DNA of 16,032 nucleotides from an uncultured Bacilli bacterium. GTDB lineage: Bacteria; Bacillota_I; Bacilli_A; RFN20; CAG-288. Position numbers and translations under genes: made by a program. Of the stretch, positions 8,323-15,534 are shown one piece after another; the stretch's first letter is position 1, and the number at the start of each line of letters is the position of its first letter. Below the pieces are notes generated by a model. That model ran no database searches. It saw nothing but the letters and a program-made list of their open reading frames with translations, and was not told where the DNA came from. Location of the stretch: assembly GCA_934700375.1 (NCBI GenBank), contig CAKUXT010000021.1:1-16032 (forward strand). The letters are read 5' to 3'.

Positions 8323-10125
8323 TTATTTCTCCTTGGATAATTTAAAGACGAACACACTGTTTAAATTCTTCAACGACAACTGATTTCCGGAAATTTTCAT
8401 ATTTACATCATCATCTGAATAAATGACTTTCAAAGAAGATAGAGAAGCAAAACGAGGGAAAGAAAGATTCACTTCATCGATGTTTCTGTCTTCTTCGCTG
8501 TGATTGATGACAAAGATGTCATATTCCTTCTCATCCTCAAGCACTTTCACATCAACGTCTTCAATAGATGAGGTGAAGAAAGGCATATCGATCTTCAACA
8601 TCAGCTTTTTCAATGAGATGGGATTTGTGCCATCTGTCTTCTCAAATGCATTCAGCATCGGATTATAGACAGTGACGATGACACCCATCTTTTCCAATTC
8701 TTCAATACGTCTATTAAGATCCTCATCCGGATAGAGATAACTAGGAAGAATGACGATCTTACAATTAGAAGCATGCTCTCTATCTACAAGCTGAGGATAA
8801 TATCCGTTTTTCTTCAGTAAGTTATAGAGCAAAGCACTGTTGACACTGGATGGTTCTTTGCATTTCCAGGAGTTTACAACACCTTTGTTGAACTGAATAT
8901 CCTCTTTGATATTCATGTCGGGATCAAAGAGAATGCCGACCTCATCAAAGTGAGACTCCTTGCTTGCAAAGTCCTCGCCGAACTGGTGGATGAAAGCGTT
9001 GATTTCCTTTACCATCTCATACTTCTTTGTCTTTGTTCTGTCGTTGTATACTATTCCATATTTGTTGCCTTCAGGCGAATTGTCTTTGACGATATCGGCT
9101 CTGTACTGGTAAGGAAGAATACCTTTAATTCCGCTAGAAATGATTGTAAACATCATAATCTTATAATAGCGAGGATCGACACAGACAGCCGCATCACACT
9201 CAATCACCCATGCATGTTTCTGATGGTAAGATGAGACGGAAGAGCAGGCATCGAGTATTCTTGAATATTCGTAATAGGTTTCGCCTAGCGGCCTTAAATA
9301 CAACGTGATTCCTAAGAAATCCATGCCTTCAGAGATCTTAAAAAAGTCGCTTCCTCTGATTGCCTGTCCTTGCTGAATCGAGCAAGGCATCACGCAGGTG
9401 AAGACTTCCTTCTCCGGATTCTCTTTCTTGGCAACCTGTGAGATAGAAACTAGATACTGGTTCAGTTTCTCATTGCTGAATTTTCTGAACTGGAACCATG
9501 TCTTCTTGTCCTTCTCTTCAGTCGGACGGTCTCTTGGAACTGGATTGTCATCCTGATAGACATTCTTATACTCTTCTAAAGAGGCGGGATTGTAGTCATA
9601 GAATCCGATAAACGGATAGGCGGGTTCATTGTAGATCTGATAACCGAGAACAGACTTGTCATCCTTGAAATGATCGGCGACCATCTTGGTAACGCCCTCA
9701 TCGTCTTCTCTCTCATTCTTCTTATTGAGGCAGGAACGGATGAAATAGTCCCAGCGGGAAGGAATATCATTCCCATCCTGGTCTTTCATCTTATAGTCCG
9801 CTTCATTTCGAAGATTGAGACTGTATCCGTTGATACGGATAAAGGAGCAAAGACCGTTCTTTTCAATCTCATTCTGCAGCATATCGGAGAAGGAGAAATC
9901 CTTCTCATAACCAGTTTCCGTCTTTTTGACAGAACCAAGTGCTGCAAAACGGACAATATCAAAGCCGAGGGCTTTGATATCACTCAAGTCCTTATTCACT
10001 TCATCGACATGTAAAAGAGGATCGATAAGCGGAATTTTGTCCGGGTGAAAAGACGGGAAGTAGTGCGATCCTAATCCGATTGTCTTTTTTCCATCTTTGT
10101 ACAAAATTCCGCTTATGATCTTCAT
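8323..10125 (-). CDS. Cytosolic GH42-like clan GH-A glycosidase (beta-galactosidase-type)
   Basis: A 600-residue protein without signal peptide or membrane segment, hence cytosolic. The N-terminal TIM barrel (about 1-385) has GSHYFPSFHP near the first strand and LGFDIVRFAA on the second. The acid/base motif is GYQIYNEP (Glu167), and the likely nucleophile is Glu309 in WVIECDA. A flavodoxin/GATase-like domain (about 394-490: EVGILFDPDM, ALLYNLLKKNGYYPQLVD, KIVILPSYLYPDEDL) matches the GH42 trimerisation domain, and a small beta domain ends the chain. GH42 enzymes remove beta-linked galactose, or sometimes other beta-sugars, from oligosaccharides. At 600 residues it is slightly short and the barrel start is divergent, so another clan-A family is possible. 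The gene starts six bases after the binding-protein gene, with AAGGA about 12 bases upstream. It probably trims sugars brought in by the adjacent transporter. Confidence 0.8.
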   Translation of the reverse strand: MKIISGILYKDGKKTIGLGSHYFPSFHPDKIPLIDPLLHVDEVNKDLSDIKALGFDIVRFAALGSVKKTETGYEKDFSFSDMLQNEIEKNGLCSFIRINGYSLNLRNEADYKMKDQDGNDIPSRWDYFIRSCLNKKNEREDDEGVTKMVADHFKDDKSVLGYQIYNEPAYPFIGFYDYNPASLEEYKNVYQDDNPVPRDRPTEEKDKKTWFQFRKFSNEKLNQYLVSISQVAKKENPEKEVFTCVMPCSIQQGQAIRGSDFFKISEGMDFLGITLYLRPLGETYYEYSRILDACSSVSSYHQKHAWVIECDAAVCVDPRYYKIMMFTIISSGIKGILPYQYRADIVKDNSPEGNKYGIVYNDRTKTKKYEMVKEINAFIHQFGEDFASKESHFDEVGILFDPDMNIKEDIQFNKGVVNSWKCKEPSSVNSALLYNLLKKNGYYPQLVDREHASNCKIVILPSYLYPDEDLNRRIEELEKMGVIVTVYNPMLNAFEKTDGTNPISLKKLMLKIDMPFFTSSIEDVDVKVLEDEKEYDIFVINHSEEDRNIDEVNLSFPRFASLSSLKVIYSDDDVNMKISGNQLSLKNLNSVFVFKLSKEK

Positions 10126-10131
10126 TTTAAT

Positions 10132-11784
10132 TTAGAGTCCTTTTTGGCAAGCTGCGTAAATGTTGCTGTAGACATCTCTTCCGTCTTTGGAGACATCTTC
10201 AAACTTCTTCTTCATATTAGAAAGTTCAGAATCCAAAGAAGATGCAGTAGCACCCTTGGTACCGGAGATGACACCAGCTTCAAAGCTGTTGAGATCGTTA
10301 GAGAGGGTGGTTCCCTTCTTTGTCCAGGATTCGGTTGTGACAGCAACTGTCTGCTTTCTGAAATCATACTTGGCAGTGTTGTCTTTTCCGGTTCCTAAGG
10401 CTTCATACATCAACTTGGACAAATCATCCATTTCTGCATAAGACTTTCCACCGGTTGTCATCTGGATGTAGGAATCGCTGACCCAACGGAAAGGCATGTA
10501 ATTGACGTTGATAAGACCGCGCTTTCTTGCCTTAGCGAAGTTGGCATACTCAGTCTTGATGACCTTCTGTCCATTGACGACATCATAGGTTTCACCTTCA
10601 ATACCATAGTTTGTAAGAGTTTCACCGGCTTCGGAGAAGAGCCAGTTGACACATCTCATGATTTCCTTGGCTCTCTCGCTATCGCCATCTAACTTGCTGG
10701 AGAAGACAAAGGCCTGAGTGAGACCACCCTGATCAGGGATATCGGAATAGGTCTTTCCGTTTAAGCTAGGTCCTGCAAGTTTGAAGCCGACCCATTTTCC
10801 ATTAGGAACAGTTGCATTCAGCTTTTCTGTCATAGTCTTGGCATATTCAGCCCAGGAGAGTGTGCAGCCAAGTGTATCATTGGTCATCATTTCAGGAAGC
10901 TTGACCCATTCATCGACTGAGGAATAACCATTGTTCAAAAGTCCGCCGGCAAACATATCCTGCATAGTCTGTAAATAGGCTTTGTAGTTCTTATGCTCAA
11001 CGATAGACTGATATTCGTTGGTATCATAATCTGTGCAGAACTGATAGCTGGTGTTGATGCCAAAGAGGTATCTGAGACGGGAGATATCTCCGGTGAAGGG
11101 AACTTCATCGTTCTTGCCGTTTCCATTAGGATCTCTGTCCTTGAAAGCCTGGAGAACATCGAGGAATTCATCCCAGGTTGTCGGAACGGATAAGTGGAGA
11201 TTATCGAGCCAGTCTTTTCTGATGAGCCAGGAGAAACCGTATCCAGGTTCACGGATAGAACGCATATGATAGACTTCATGATCGGAACCATCGGTGAGCT
11301 GGACCCAATTCTCGACGGTGAGGTTCTTTCTGTAGTTAGGGGCATACTGCATCAAAAGATCGTAGATCGGAAGAGCAGCACCCTGTTTGACGATGGATTC
11401 AAGATTCGGAACGGTGCAATAGAGATCAGGCATATCTTTCTTGTTCATGAAGGACTTGGTGATAGCATCGCTATAAGCGCCGCTTTCCCACTCGGTGATG
11501 GTGATTTCAGAGTTTGTGGCCTCTTCCCATTTTGCCTTCAAGTCAGTGGAATAGTTAGCATTCTTCGGAGCATAGATGGTGAATTTGAGCTTGTCTCTCT
11601 TGTGGAAATCATTGTAGTTCAACGGATCGACAGATGCGTATTCGCTTTCCTTCTTGTGAATCTTCTTGCCATTTTCATAGCCATTGTCAGTGGTCTTGTT
11701 TCCACTTTCCCTGTTTCCACAGCCGACGACAGAGAACAAACCGGCAACGAGCATCGACAACTTCATCAAAGACTTCAGTTTCAT
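10132..11784 (-). CDS. ABC transporter extracellular sugar-binding lipoprotein (LplA-like)
   Basis: A 550-residue type-1 extracellular solute-binding protein. A lipoprotein signal (1-21) ends in the lipobox VVGC, with Cys22 as the lipidated residue. The mature protein starts with a charged linker, then KLKFTIYAP (66-74) as first strand, the VPTTWDEFLDVLQAFK hinge region (200-215) and the DPNGNGKNDE loop (218-227) common in this large LplA-type subgroup. It should capture oligosaccharides outside the membrane and hand them to the two permeases encoded just upstream. The start is very well supported by AAAGGAGG seven bases before the ATG, the strongest ribosome site in the operon, which fits the excess of binding protein over permease usual in such systems. 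The ligand cannot be read from the sequence; context suggests products of the surface glycosidase. Confidence 0.93.
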   Translation of the reverse strand: MKLKSLMKLSMLVAGLFSVVGCGNRESGNKTTDNGYENGKKIHKKESEYASVDPLNYNDFHKRDKLKFTIYAPKNANYSTDLKAKWEEATNSEITITEWESGAYSDAITKSFMNKKDMPDLYCTVPNLESIVKQGAALPIYDLLMQYAPNYRKNLTVENWVQLTDGSDHEVYHMRSIREPGYGFSWLIRKDWLDNLHLSVPTTWDEFLDVLQAFKDRDPNGNGKNDEVPFTGDISRLRYLFGINTSYQFCTDYDTNEYQSIVEHKNYKAYLQTMQDMFAGGLLNNGYSSVDEWVKLPEMMTNDTLGCTLSWAEYAKTMTEKLNATVPNGKWVGFKLAGPSLNGKTYSDIPDQGGLTQAFVFSSKLDGDSERAKEIMRCVNWLFSEAGETLTNYGIEGETYDVVNGQKVIKTEYANFAKARKRGLINVNYMPFRWVSDSYIQMTTGGKSYAEMDDLSKLMYEALGTGKDNTAKYDFRKQTVAVTTESWTKKGTTLSNDLNSFEAGVISGTKGATASSLDSELSNMKKKFEDVSKDGRDVYSNIYAACQKGL

Positions 11785-11786
11785 AG

Positions 11787-11808
11787 TGAATCCTCCTTTA
11801 TTGATTCA
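11787..11808 (-). promoter_or_regulatory. Short hairpin presenting the ribosome site of the binding-protein gene
   Basis: In the 24-base gap before the binding-protein gene, TGAATC and GATTCA form a perfect 6-bp stem around a 10-base loop, AATAAAGGAG, which holds most of the Shine-Dalgarno sequence. The start codon follows two bases after the stem. The inverted repeat is directly visible. An effect on translation or on mRNA stability is inference, and the stem is short and AU-rich. Confidence 0.4.
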
Positions 11809-12705
11809 TTATTCTTTTACCGACCCGACTGTAACGCCACTGACCAAAAACTTCTGAGCGAAGGGGAATACGATGAGAATCGGAATAATACAACAGACGA
11901 TTGCCGCATCTCTTACCTGAATCGGAAGACCAGGGGAAGCCTGACCTGAGCCGATACCATACATCGTATTGACGTCGGAAATGATTTTGGCTATGTAGAC
12001 CTGGAGGGTATCATTGACACCATCGAGGTTGATAAGAGCATTCTGATAGTTGTTCCACTGACCGACGATGATCCATAATGCAACGGTAGCAAGAATCGGC
12101 TTGGAACAAGGGATAACAATTCTGAAGAGAATTTCAAAGTCATTGGCTCCGTCAACTCTTGCAGACTCAATCAATGCCTTAGGAAGACCGTCGAAGTAGC
12201 TTCTGACGACAATGATGTTGTAGGCGCTGAGAAGTCCGCCGACGACAAGAGACATCAGCTTTCCGTTGAGCTGGAGAGAGTAGATGACAAAGTAGTTCGG
12301 AATGATGCCTGCAGAGAGGAACATGGTGAGGGTGATGAACTTTGCGTAGAGCTTCTTTGTCTTGAATTTGCCAAAGGCAAGCGGATAAGCGGCAAGGCAA
12401 AGCATGATGAGGGATAAGACAACACTGAGGAAACAGACAAGGATTGTTCTTCCGTACGCCTCATAGATCTTCTTATCGCCTAAGACGATCTTATAGGCTT
12501 CGACATTGAATCCGACAGGAATCAGAGATACTTTTCCGCTGACGATATAGTCAGGATTGGAGAAGCTGATAGCGACTAGGTTCAATAACGGATAAAGGAT
12601 GATCATGGCAAGAAGCAGCATGATGATCGTCAGACACACCTTATAGGCGATGTATCCAGGTGACTTTCTCACCTTTCTTTTCTTTCTCATGTTAATTTCG
12701 TTCAT
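11809..12705 (-). CDS. Carbohydrate ABC transporter permease (LplC/MalG-type)
   Basis: A 298-residue inner permease of the CUT1 sugar transporter family, close to its normal length. A basic N-terminus (about 6-14, RKKRKVRK) precedes a first helix at about 22-46. Five more hydrophobic helices follow, ending in IPILIVFPFAQKFLVSGVTVGSVKE, a classic LplC/MalG ending. The cytoplasmic coupling loop is clear: LPKALIESARVDGANDFEIL (about 174-193), the EAA motif that docks the ATPase. It pairs with the permease encoded immediately upstream. The start lies six bases after that gene with only a weak ribosome site; the ATG at residue 6 is an alternative start. No ATP-binding subunit is encoded in the window, so a shared MsmX-type ATPase from elsewhere is expected. 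Confidence 0.93.
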   Translation of the reverse strand: MNEINMRKKRKVRKSPGYIAYKVCLTIIMLLLAMIILYPLLNLVAISFSNPDYIVSGKVSLIPVGFNVEAYKIVLGDKKIYEAYGRTILVCFLSVVLSLIMLCLAAYPLAFGKFKTKKLYAKFITLTMFLSAGIIPNYFVIYSLQLNGKLMSLVVGGLLSAYNIIVVRSYFDGLPKALIESARVDGANDFEILFRIVIPCSKPILATVALWIIVGQWNNYQNALINLDGVNDTLQVYIAKIISDVNTMYGIGSGQASPGLPIQVRDAAIVCCIIPILIVFPFAQKFLVSGVTVGSVKE

Positions 12706-12711
12706 AATGGT

Positions 12712-13674
12712 TTACCAAATAGATGCTTTCGATATTTTCTTACTGACCTGGTTGGAGGCGATGACGAAGACAAGACCGACTGCGCTGTTGAGAAGACCGA
12801 TTGCCGTACCGAAGCCTGGGTTGCTCATCTGTTTATAGGTAAAGGTGAGAACGACTTCTGAGACATTGATGTTCTGATTGTTCTGAAGGAGCAAGATCTT
12901 TTCGAAGTTGCTTCCCATGATGGAGCCTAACTGCAAAGTGAGCATAATCATGATGGTAGGAAGAAGGGCGGGTAAGGTGATATCTTTGATCTGTCTGAAG
13001 TGTCCGGCTCCCTCAACCTTGGCAGCTTCATATAGCTGTGGATTGACAGAGAGAATTGCAGCCGTATAGACGATTGTCGACCAACCGCATGTCTGCCAGA
13101 TACCGCTGACGACCTGGATGAATCTGAACCACTTCGGATTGGTTAAGAAGAACTGCTGATCGACATGGAAGACATTGATGAGGAGGTTGTTGATAAGGCC
13201 CTGTTCACCGGCATCGAAGACTAAGTAGATAATGCCGACAAGCGCGGTTGTCGATAAGAAGTGCGGAATATAGGAGAGTGTCTGTAAGCTTTTTCTGAAG
13301 ATTCTGTTGTTGATCTCATTGAAGAGAATGGCAAGGATGATCGGACAGGGGAAGAGGAAGAACAAAGCCAACAAGTTGATTGCCAAGGTGTTCCCGATCA
13401 GATGCCATCCATCGTTGTACTTGAAGAAGTCGCTGAAGTTCTGCAGCCCGACGAATTCGCTGCCGCTGAATCCTTTCAGGTAAGAATAGTCATAGAATGC
13501 CATTCTTAGGAAGTAAAGCGGCCAATAAGCGAAGACAAGGAACCAGGCAACAACAGGGATCATCATCAGGAAAATGCAGAGATTTCTCTTCAGATATGCC
13601 TTGTTTGCGGATTTCTTTTCTTCTCTGGTAAGATAGTTGATTTTTTTCAGTTCTCGTTTAACATTGATAAGCAT
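12712..13674 (-). CDS. Carbohydrate ABC transporter permease (LplB/MalF-type)
   Basis: A 320-residue permease of the CUT1 family and the first gene of the operon. A charged cytoplasmic N-terminus (about 1-30) is followed by six helices; the first is at about 31-50 (IFLMMIPVVAWFLVFAYWPL). The WPLYFLRMAFYDY and FVGLQNF segments are typical of LplB proteins. The EAA coupling loop is NPQLYEAAKVEGAGHFRQIK (about 211-230). It forms the membrane channel with the following permease and receives sugar from the binding lipoprotein. AGAGGA about 12 bases before the ATG supports the start. Having a permease rather than the binding protein at the head of the operon is somewhat unusual for sugar ABC systems but common in the LplB-LplC-LplA arrangement. 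Confidence 0.93.
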   Translation of the reverse strand: MLINVKRELKKINYLTREEKKSANKAYLKRNLCIFLMMIPVVAWFLVFAYWPLYFLRMAFYDYSYLKGFSGSEFVGLQNFSDFFKYNDGWHLIGNTLAINLLALFFLFPCPIILAILFNEINNRIFRKSLQTLSYIPHFLSTTALVGIIYLVFDAGEQGLINNLLINVFHVDQQFFLTNPKWFRFIQVVSGIWQTCGWSTIVYTAAILSVNPQLYEAAKVEGAGHFRQIKDITLPALLPTIMIMLTLQLGSIMGSNFEKILLLQNNQNINVSEVVLTFTYKQMSNPGFGTAIGLLNSAVGLVFVIASNQVSKKISKASIW

Positions 13675-13705
13675 ATTTTTGTTTGGTCCTCTATAAAGAC
13701 AATTT

Positions 13706-13734
13706 ATTATAAGCCCTTACAAAGCTTGTTGCAA
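13706..13734 (-). promoter_or_regulatory. Sigma-A promoter of the glycan operon
   Basis: On the - strand, TTGCAA (13734-13729) and a perfect TATAAT (13711-13706) are separated by exactly 17 bases. This predicts a transcript start near 13699 and a leader of about 25 bases before the ATG at 13674. The -35 and spacer also carry the imperfect inverted repeat TTGCAA-N6-TTGTAA (13734-13717), a possible operator placed where a bound repressor would block RNA polymerase. Confidence 0.75.
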
Positions 13735-13762
13735 TTTATTTTTACTCTTTTTAAAATTCAAT

Positions 13763-13775
13763 GAAAATTATTTTC
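13763..13775. promoter_or_regulatory. Candidate operator palindrome in the divergent control region
   Basis: GAAAATTATTTTC is a perfect 13-base palindrome (6-base arms around one T). It lies between the two divergent promoters and overlaps the -35 position of the + strand promoter. A dimeric regulator such as the RpiR protein encoded in this operon could bind it. In AT-rich DNA a palindrome of this size can also arise by chance. Confidence 0.35.
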
Positions 13776-13800
13776 TTTTAGAGGCCTATCTTGGTATAAT
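13772..13800 (+). promoter_or_regulatory. Extended -10 promoter of the deacetylase lipoprotein gene
   Basis: TATAAT at 13795-13800 is preceded by TGG at 13792-13794, giving an extended -10 element (TGnTATAAT). The -35 position (13772-13777, TTTCTT) is poor, as is common when an extended -10 is present. The transcript would start near 13807, a few bases before the GGAGG ribosome site at 13812-13816 and the ATG at 13822. Confidence 0.65.
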
Positions 13801-13821
13801 AATGAAAAAACGGAGGCCTTT

Positions 13822-14670
13822 ATGAATAAATTCATAACACTTGCTTTATCTGCCGGACTGTTAGTCTCATGTTCTGACATCAAAGAATCCGAGAAAACGA
13901 CGACAAATACGGAAAAGGAGACCACAACAGAGATGAAAACGGATAACAAAACCGAAAAAATGACGACAGAAGAGACTAAAAAAGACCTCTGGGAGATACC
14001 GGATGTCGATGTTTCCCATATCGATTCCAACAATAGGCTGATCTGTTTCACTTTTGATGATGGTCCAAAGACAGCAACCTCCTTCAAGCTTCTGAAAGTC
14101 TTTGAGAACTTCAACAAGAACAATCCTAGCTTTGAAGCACACGGCACTTTCTTCTATGTCGGAAACAATATCAACGATACGACAAAGAGCATCATTGAGA
14201 AGGCTGTAGAGCAGAAGTTCCAGATTGGAAACCACACTTTGACTCACAGTCATCTTGAAAACATGACCAAAGAAGAGATTCTCAATGAGGTCAATACGCC
14301 GCTTAATAGGCTCAAAGAGATCATTCCGATCGAGAACGCCTTAGTACGTCCTCCTTTTGGAACGACCAATTCCTTAGTCCTTGAGACAATCGATGCTCCT
14401 TTGATCAACTGGACCACCGATCCGGACTTAGATGCTTTGGACTGGGATGGCAAAACGACCGATGAGATCTATAACAAGATCTATAGGAATGCAGTCGATG
14501 GCGGAATCGTCTTGATGCATGAAGGATATGAGACAAGCATCGAAGCCGTGAAAAGACTGCTTCCCGACCTCATGGAGAAAGGATTCCAGGTCGTCACCAT
14601 CCACGAATATCTCAAAGTCAGAGAAATCCAGTTAGAGAAGCATAAAGTCTATTGGTCTTTGTTTGAATAG
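13822..14670 (+). CDS. Membrane-anchored polysaccharide deacetylase lipoprotein (CE4/NodB)
   Basis: A 282-residue lipoprotein. The signal peptide ends in LLVSC (13-17), so Cys17 is lipidated. A Thr/Lys/Glu-rich spacer (about 18-56) holds the enzyme away from the membrane. The NodB domain (about 72-265) is complete: FTFDDGP (76-82; Asp79 and Asp80), GNHTLTHSH (136-144; His138 and His142), RPPFG (176-180), WTTDPDLDALDW for the fourth motif and VLMHEG (230-235; His233). All catalytic and metal residues are in place, so an active deacetylase of extracellular N- or O-acetylated polymer is expected, either peptidoglycan or the glycan handled by the divergent operon. The start is fixed by GGAGG five bases upstream. 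It is transcribed away from the operon and shares its control region. Confidence 0.92.
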   Translation: MNKFITLALSAGLLVSCSDIKESEKTTTNTEKETTTEMKTDNKTEKMTTEETKKDLWEIPDVDVSHIDSNNRLICFTFDDGPKTATSFKLLKVFENFNKNNPSFEAHGTFFYVGNNINDTTKSIIEKAVEQKFQIGNHTLTHSHLENMTKEEILNEVNTPLNRLKEIIPIENALVRPPFGTTNSLVLETIDAPLINWTTDPDLDALDWDGKTTDEIYNKIYRNAVDGGIVLMHEGYETSIEAVKRLLPDLMEKGFQVVTIHEYLKVREIQLEKHKVYWSLFE

Positions 14671-14688
14671 AGACTATAATCAATCATT

Positions 14689-15534
14689 ATGAATTTCTTC
14701 AATCATGAGCCTAAGGCTGTCTCTTTGGCAAGCACAAGAAAAGGACAGTTCTTCTACCTTCATCGCTATTACATCTCCATCATCTCTTTTCTAAGCTACT
14801 TTTCATTCCTTTTCTTTCTTCCTTTTTTAGGATACCTGCTCTTTTTTGAATATCAGGTTGCTTACTTCTCTTCTAAAAACGATGTCTCCTCTCTTCTCTC
14901 TTTCATCACCTACTATTCTCTGATATTCATTCCGCTTCTGATGATTATAGATATCGCGCTCACAGGATGTTTCTATGTGAATAACAAGCTCACGCTTGAT
15001 ATTCCAACCTCCATCCGAGATTATTTCAAGGGGATCAAGGAAAACTATGTAAGAAGCATCCTTCCCTCTTTCCTTTTTGGATTATCATTTTATTTCCTTT
15101 TCCTCGATTTGAACTATTCCCTGAATATGCCAAGCAAAATAAAAGGGCTGCAGATACTTATAAGCATCATCGCAGTCCTTCAGTTTCTGTTAGTCTCCAA
15201 CTTCTATTTCCTGTCTCTCAGCCAGAATGCAAGATACAATCTCAAGTACAAAGATCTTCTGAAGAATTCTTTGATTCTGAGCTTCTCGAAGTTCTATCTC
15301 AGCATCGCTGTCCTTCTTCTTTCCTATCTGCCGCTTCTTGCTTACTTCTTTGCCGTCATCTTCACCTTCAACAATGTTGTCATCGTCGTAGGATTTGTCA
15401 TTCTGTTTTTAGTCTACTTCGGTTATTCGACATTGATTATAGAAGAATGTCATCAATATCTCTTTGATGAAGTCATCAATAAGACAAACATCATCAAAGA
15501 ATACAGAAGAGGACTGTTAAGAGAAGAGAATTAA
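14689..15534 (+). CDS. Six-helix membrane protein, possibly YesL/DUF624-like
   Basis: A 281-residue integral membrane protein with six predicted helices (about 29-53, 69-97, 122-141, 153-177, 202-226 and 229-251). The cytoplasmic loop TSIRDYFKGIKENYVRSILP (about 107-126) resembles the FF-x-x-FK-x-NF loop of the YesL/DUF624 family, which is often encoded beside LplABC-type sugar transporters and has no settled function. The chain is longer than typical YesL proteins and the N-terminus differs, so the family assignment is tentative. It lies 18 bases after the deacetylase gene without a terminator between, so the two are probably co-transcribed. No ribosome site is evident before the ATG. A TTG start about 15 codons in, preceded by AAGG, is a weaker alternative. 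The stop overlaps the stop of the convergent GH1 gene. Confidence 0.75.
   Translation: MNFFNHEPKAVSLASTRKGQFFYLHRYYISIISFLSYFSFLFFLPFLGYLLFFEYQVAYFSSKNDVSSLLSFITYYSLIFIPLLMIIDIALTGCFYVNNKLTLDIPTSIRDYFKGIKENYVRSILPSFLFGLSFYFLFLDLNYSLNMPSKIKGLQILISIIAVLQFLLVSNFYFLSLSQNARYNLKYKDLLKNSLILSFSKFYLSIAVLLLSYLPLLAYFFAVIFTFNNVVIVVGFVILFLVYFGYSTLIIEECHQYLFDEVINKTNIIKEYRRGLLREEN

Larger units (their letters stand above)
567..13674 (-). other. Predicted eight-gene glycan-use operon (single transcription unit)
   Basis: Eight - strand genes run head to tail with gaps of 6, 24, 6, 5, 3, 24 and 5 bases. No terminator-like hairpin is visible between them, and several ribosome sites lie inside the preceding gene. 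A good promoter lies just upstream (13706-13734) and a hairpin terminator just downstream (522-558). This is the basis for reading the genes as one transcript of about 13 kb. Internal promoters cannot be excluded by eye. Confidence 0.75.

Noticed and set aside
11194..11949. 251-codon + strand open frame across the binding protein and permease genes
   Set aside because: It runs antisense through two clear transporter genes and their intergenic ribosome site. It is a shadow frame.
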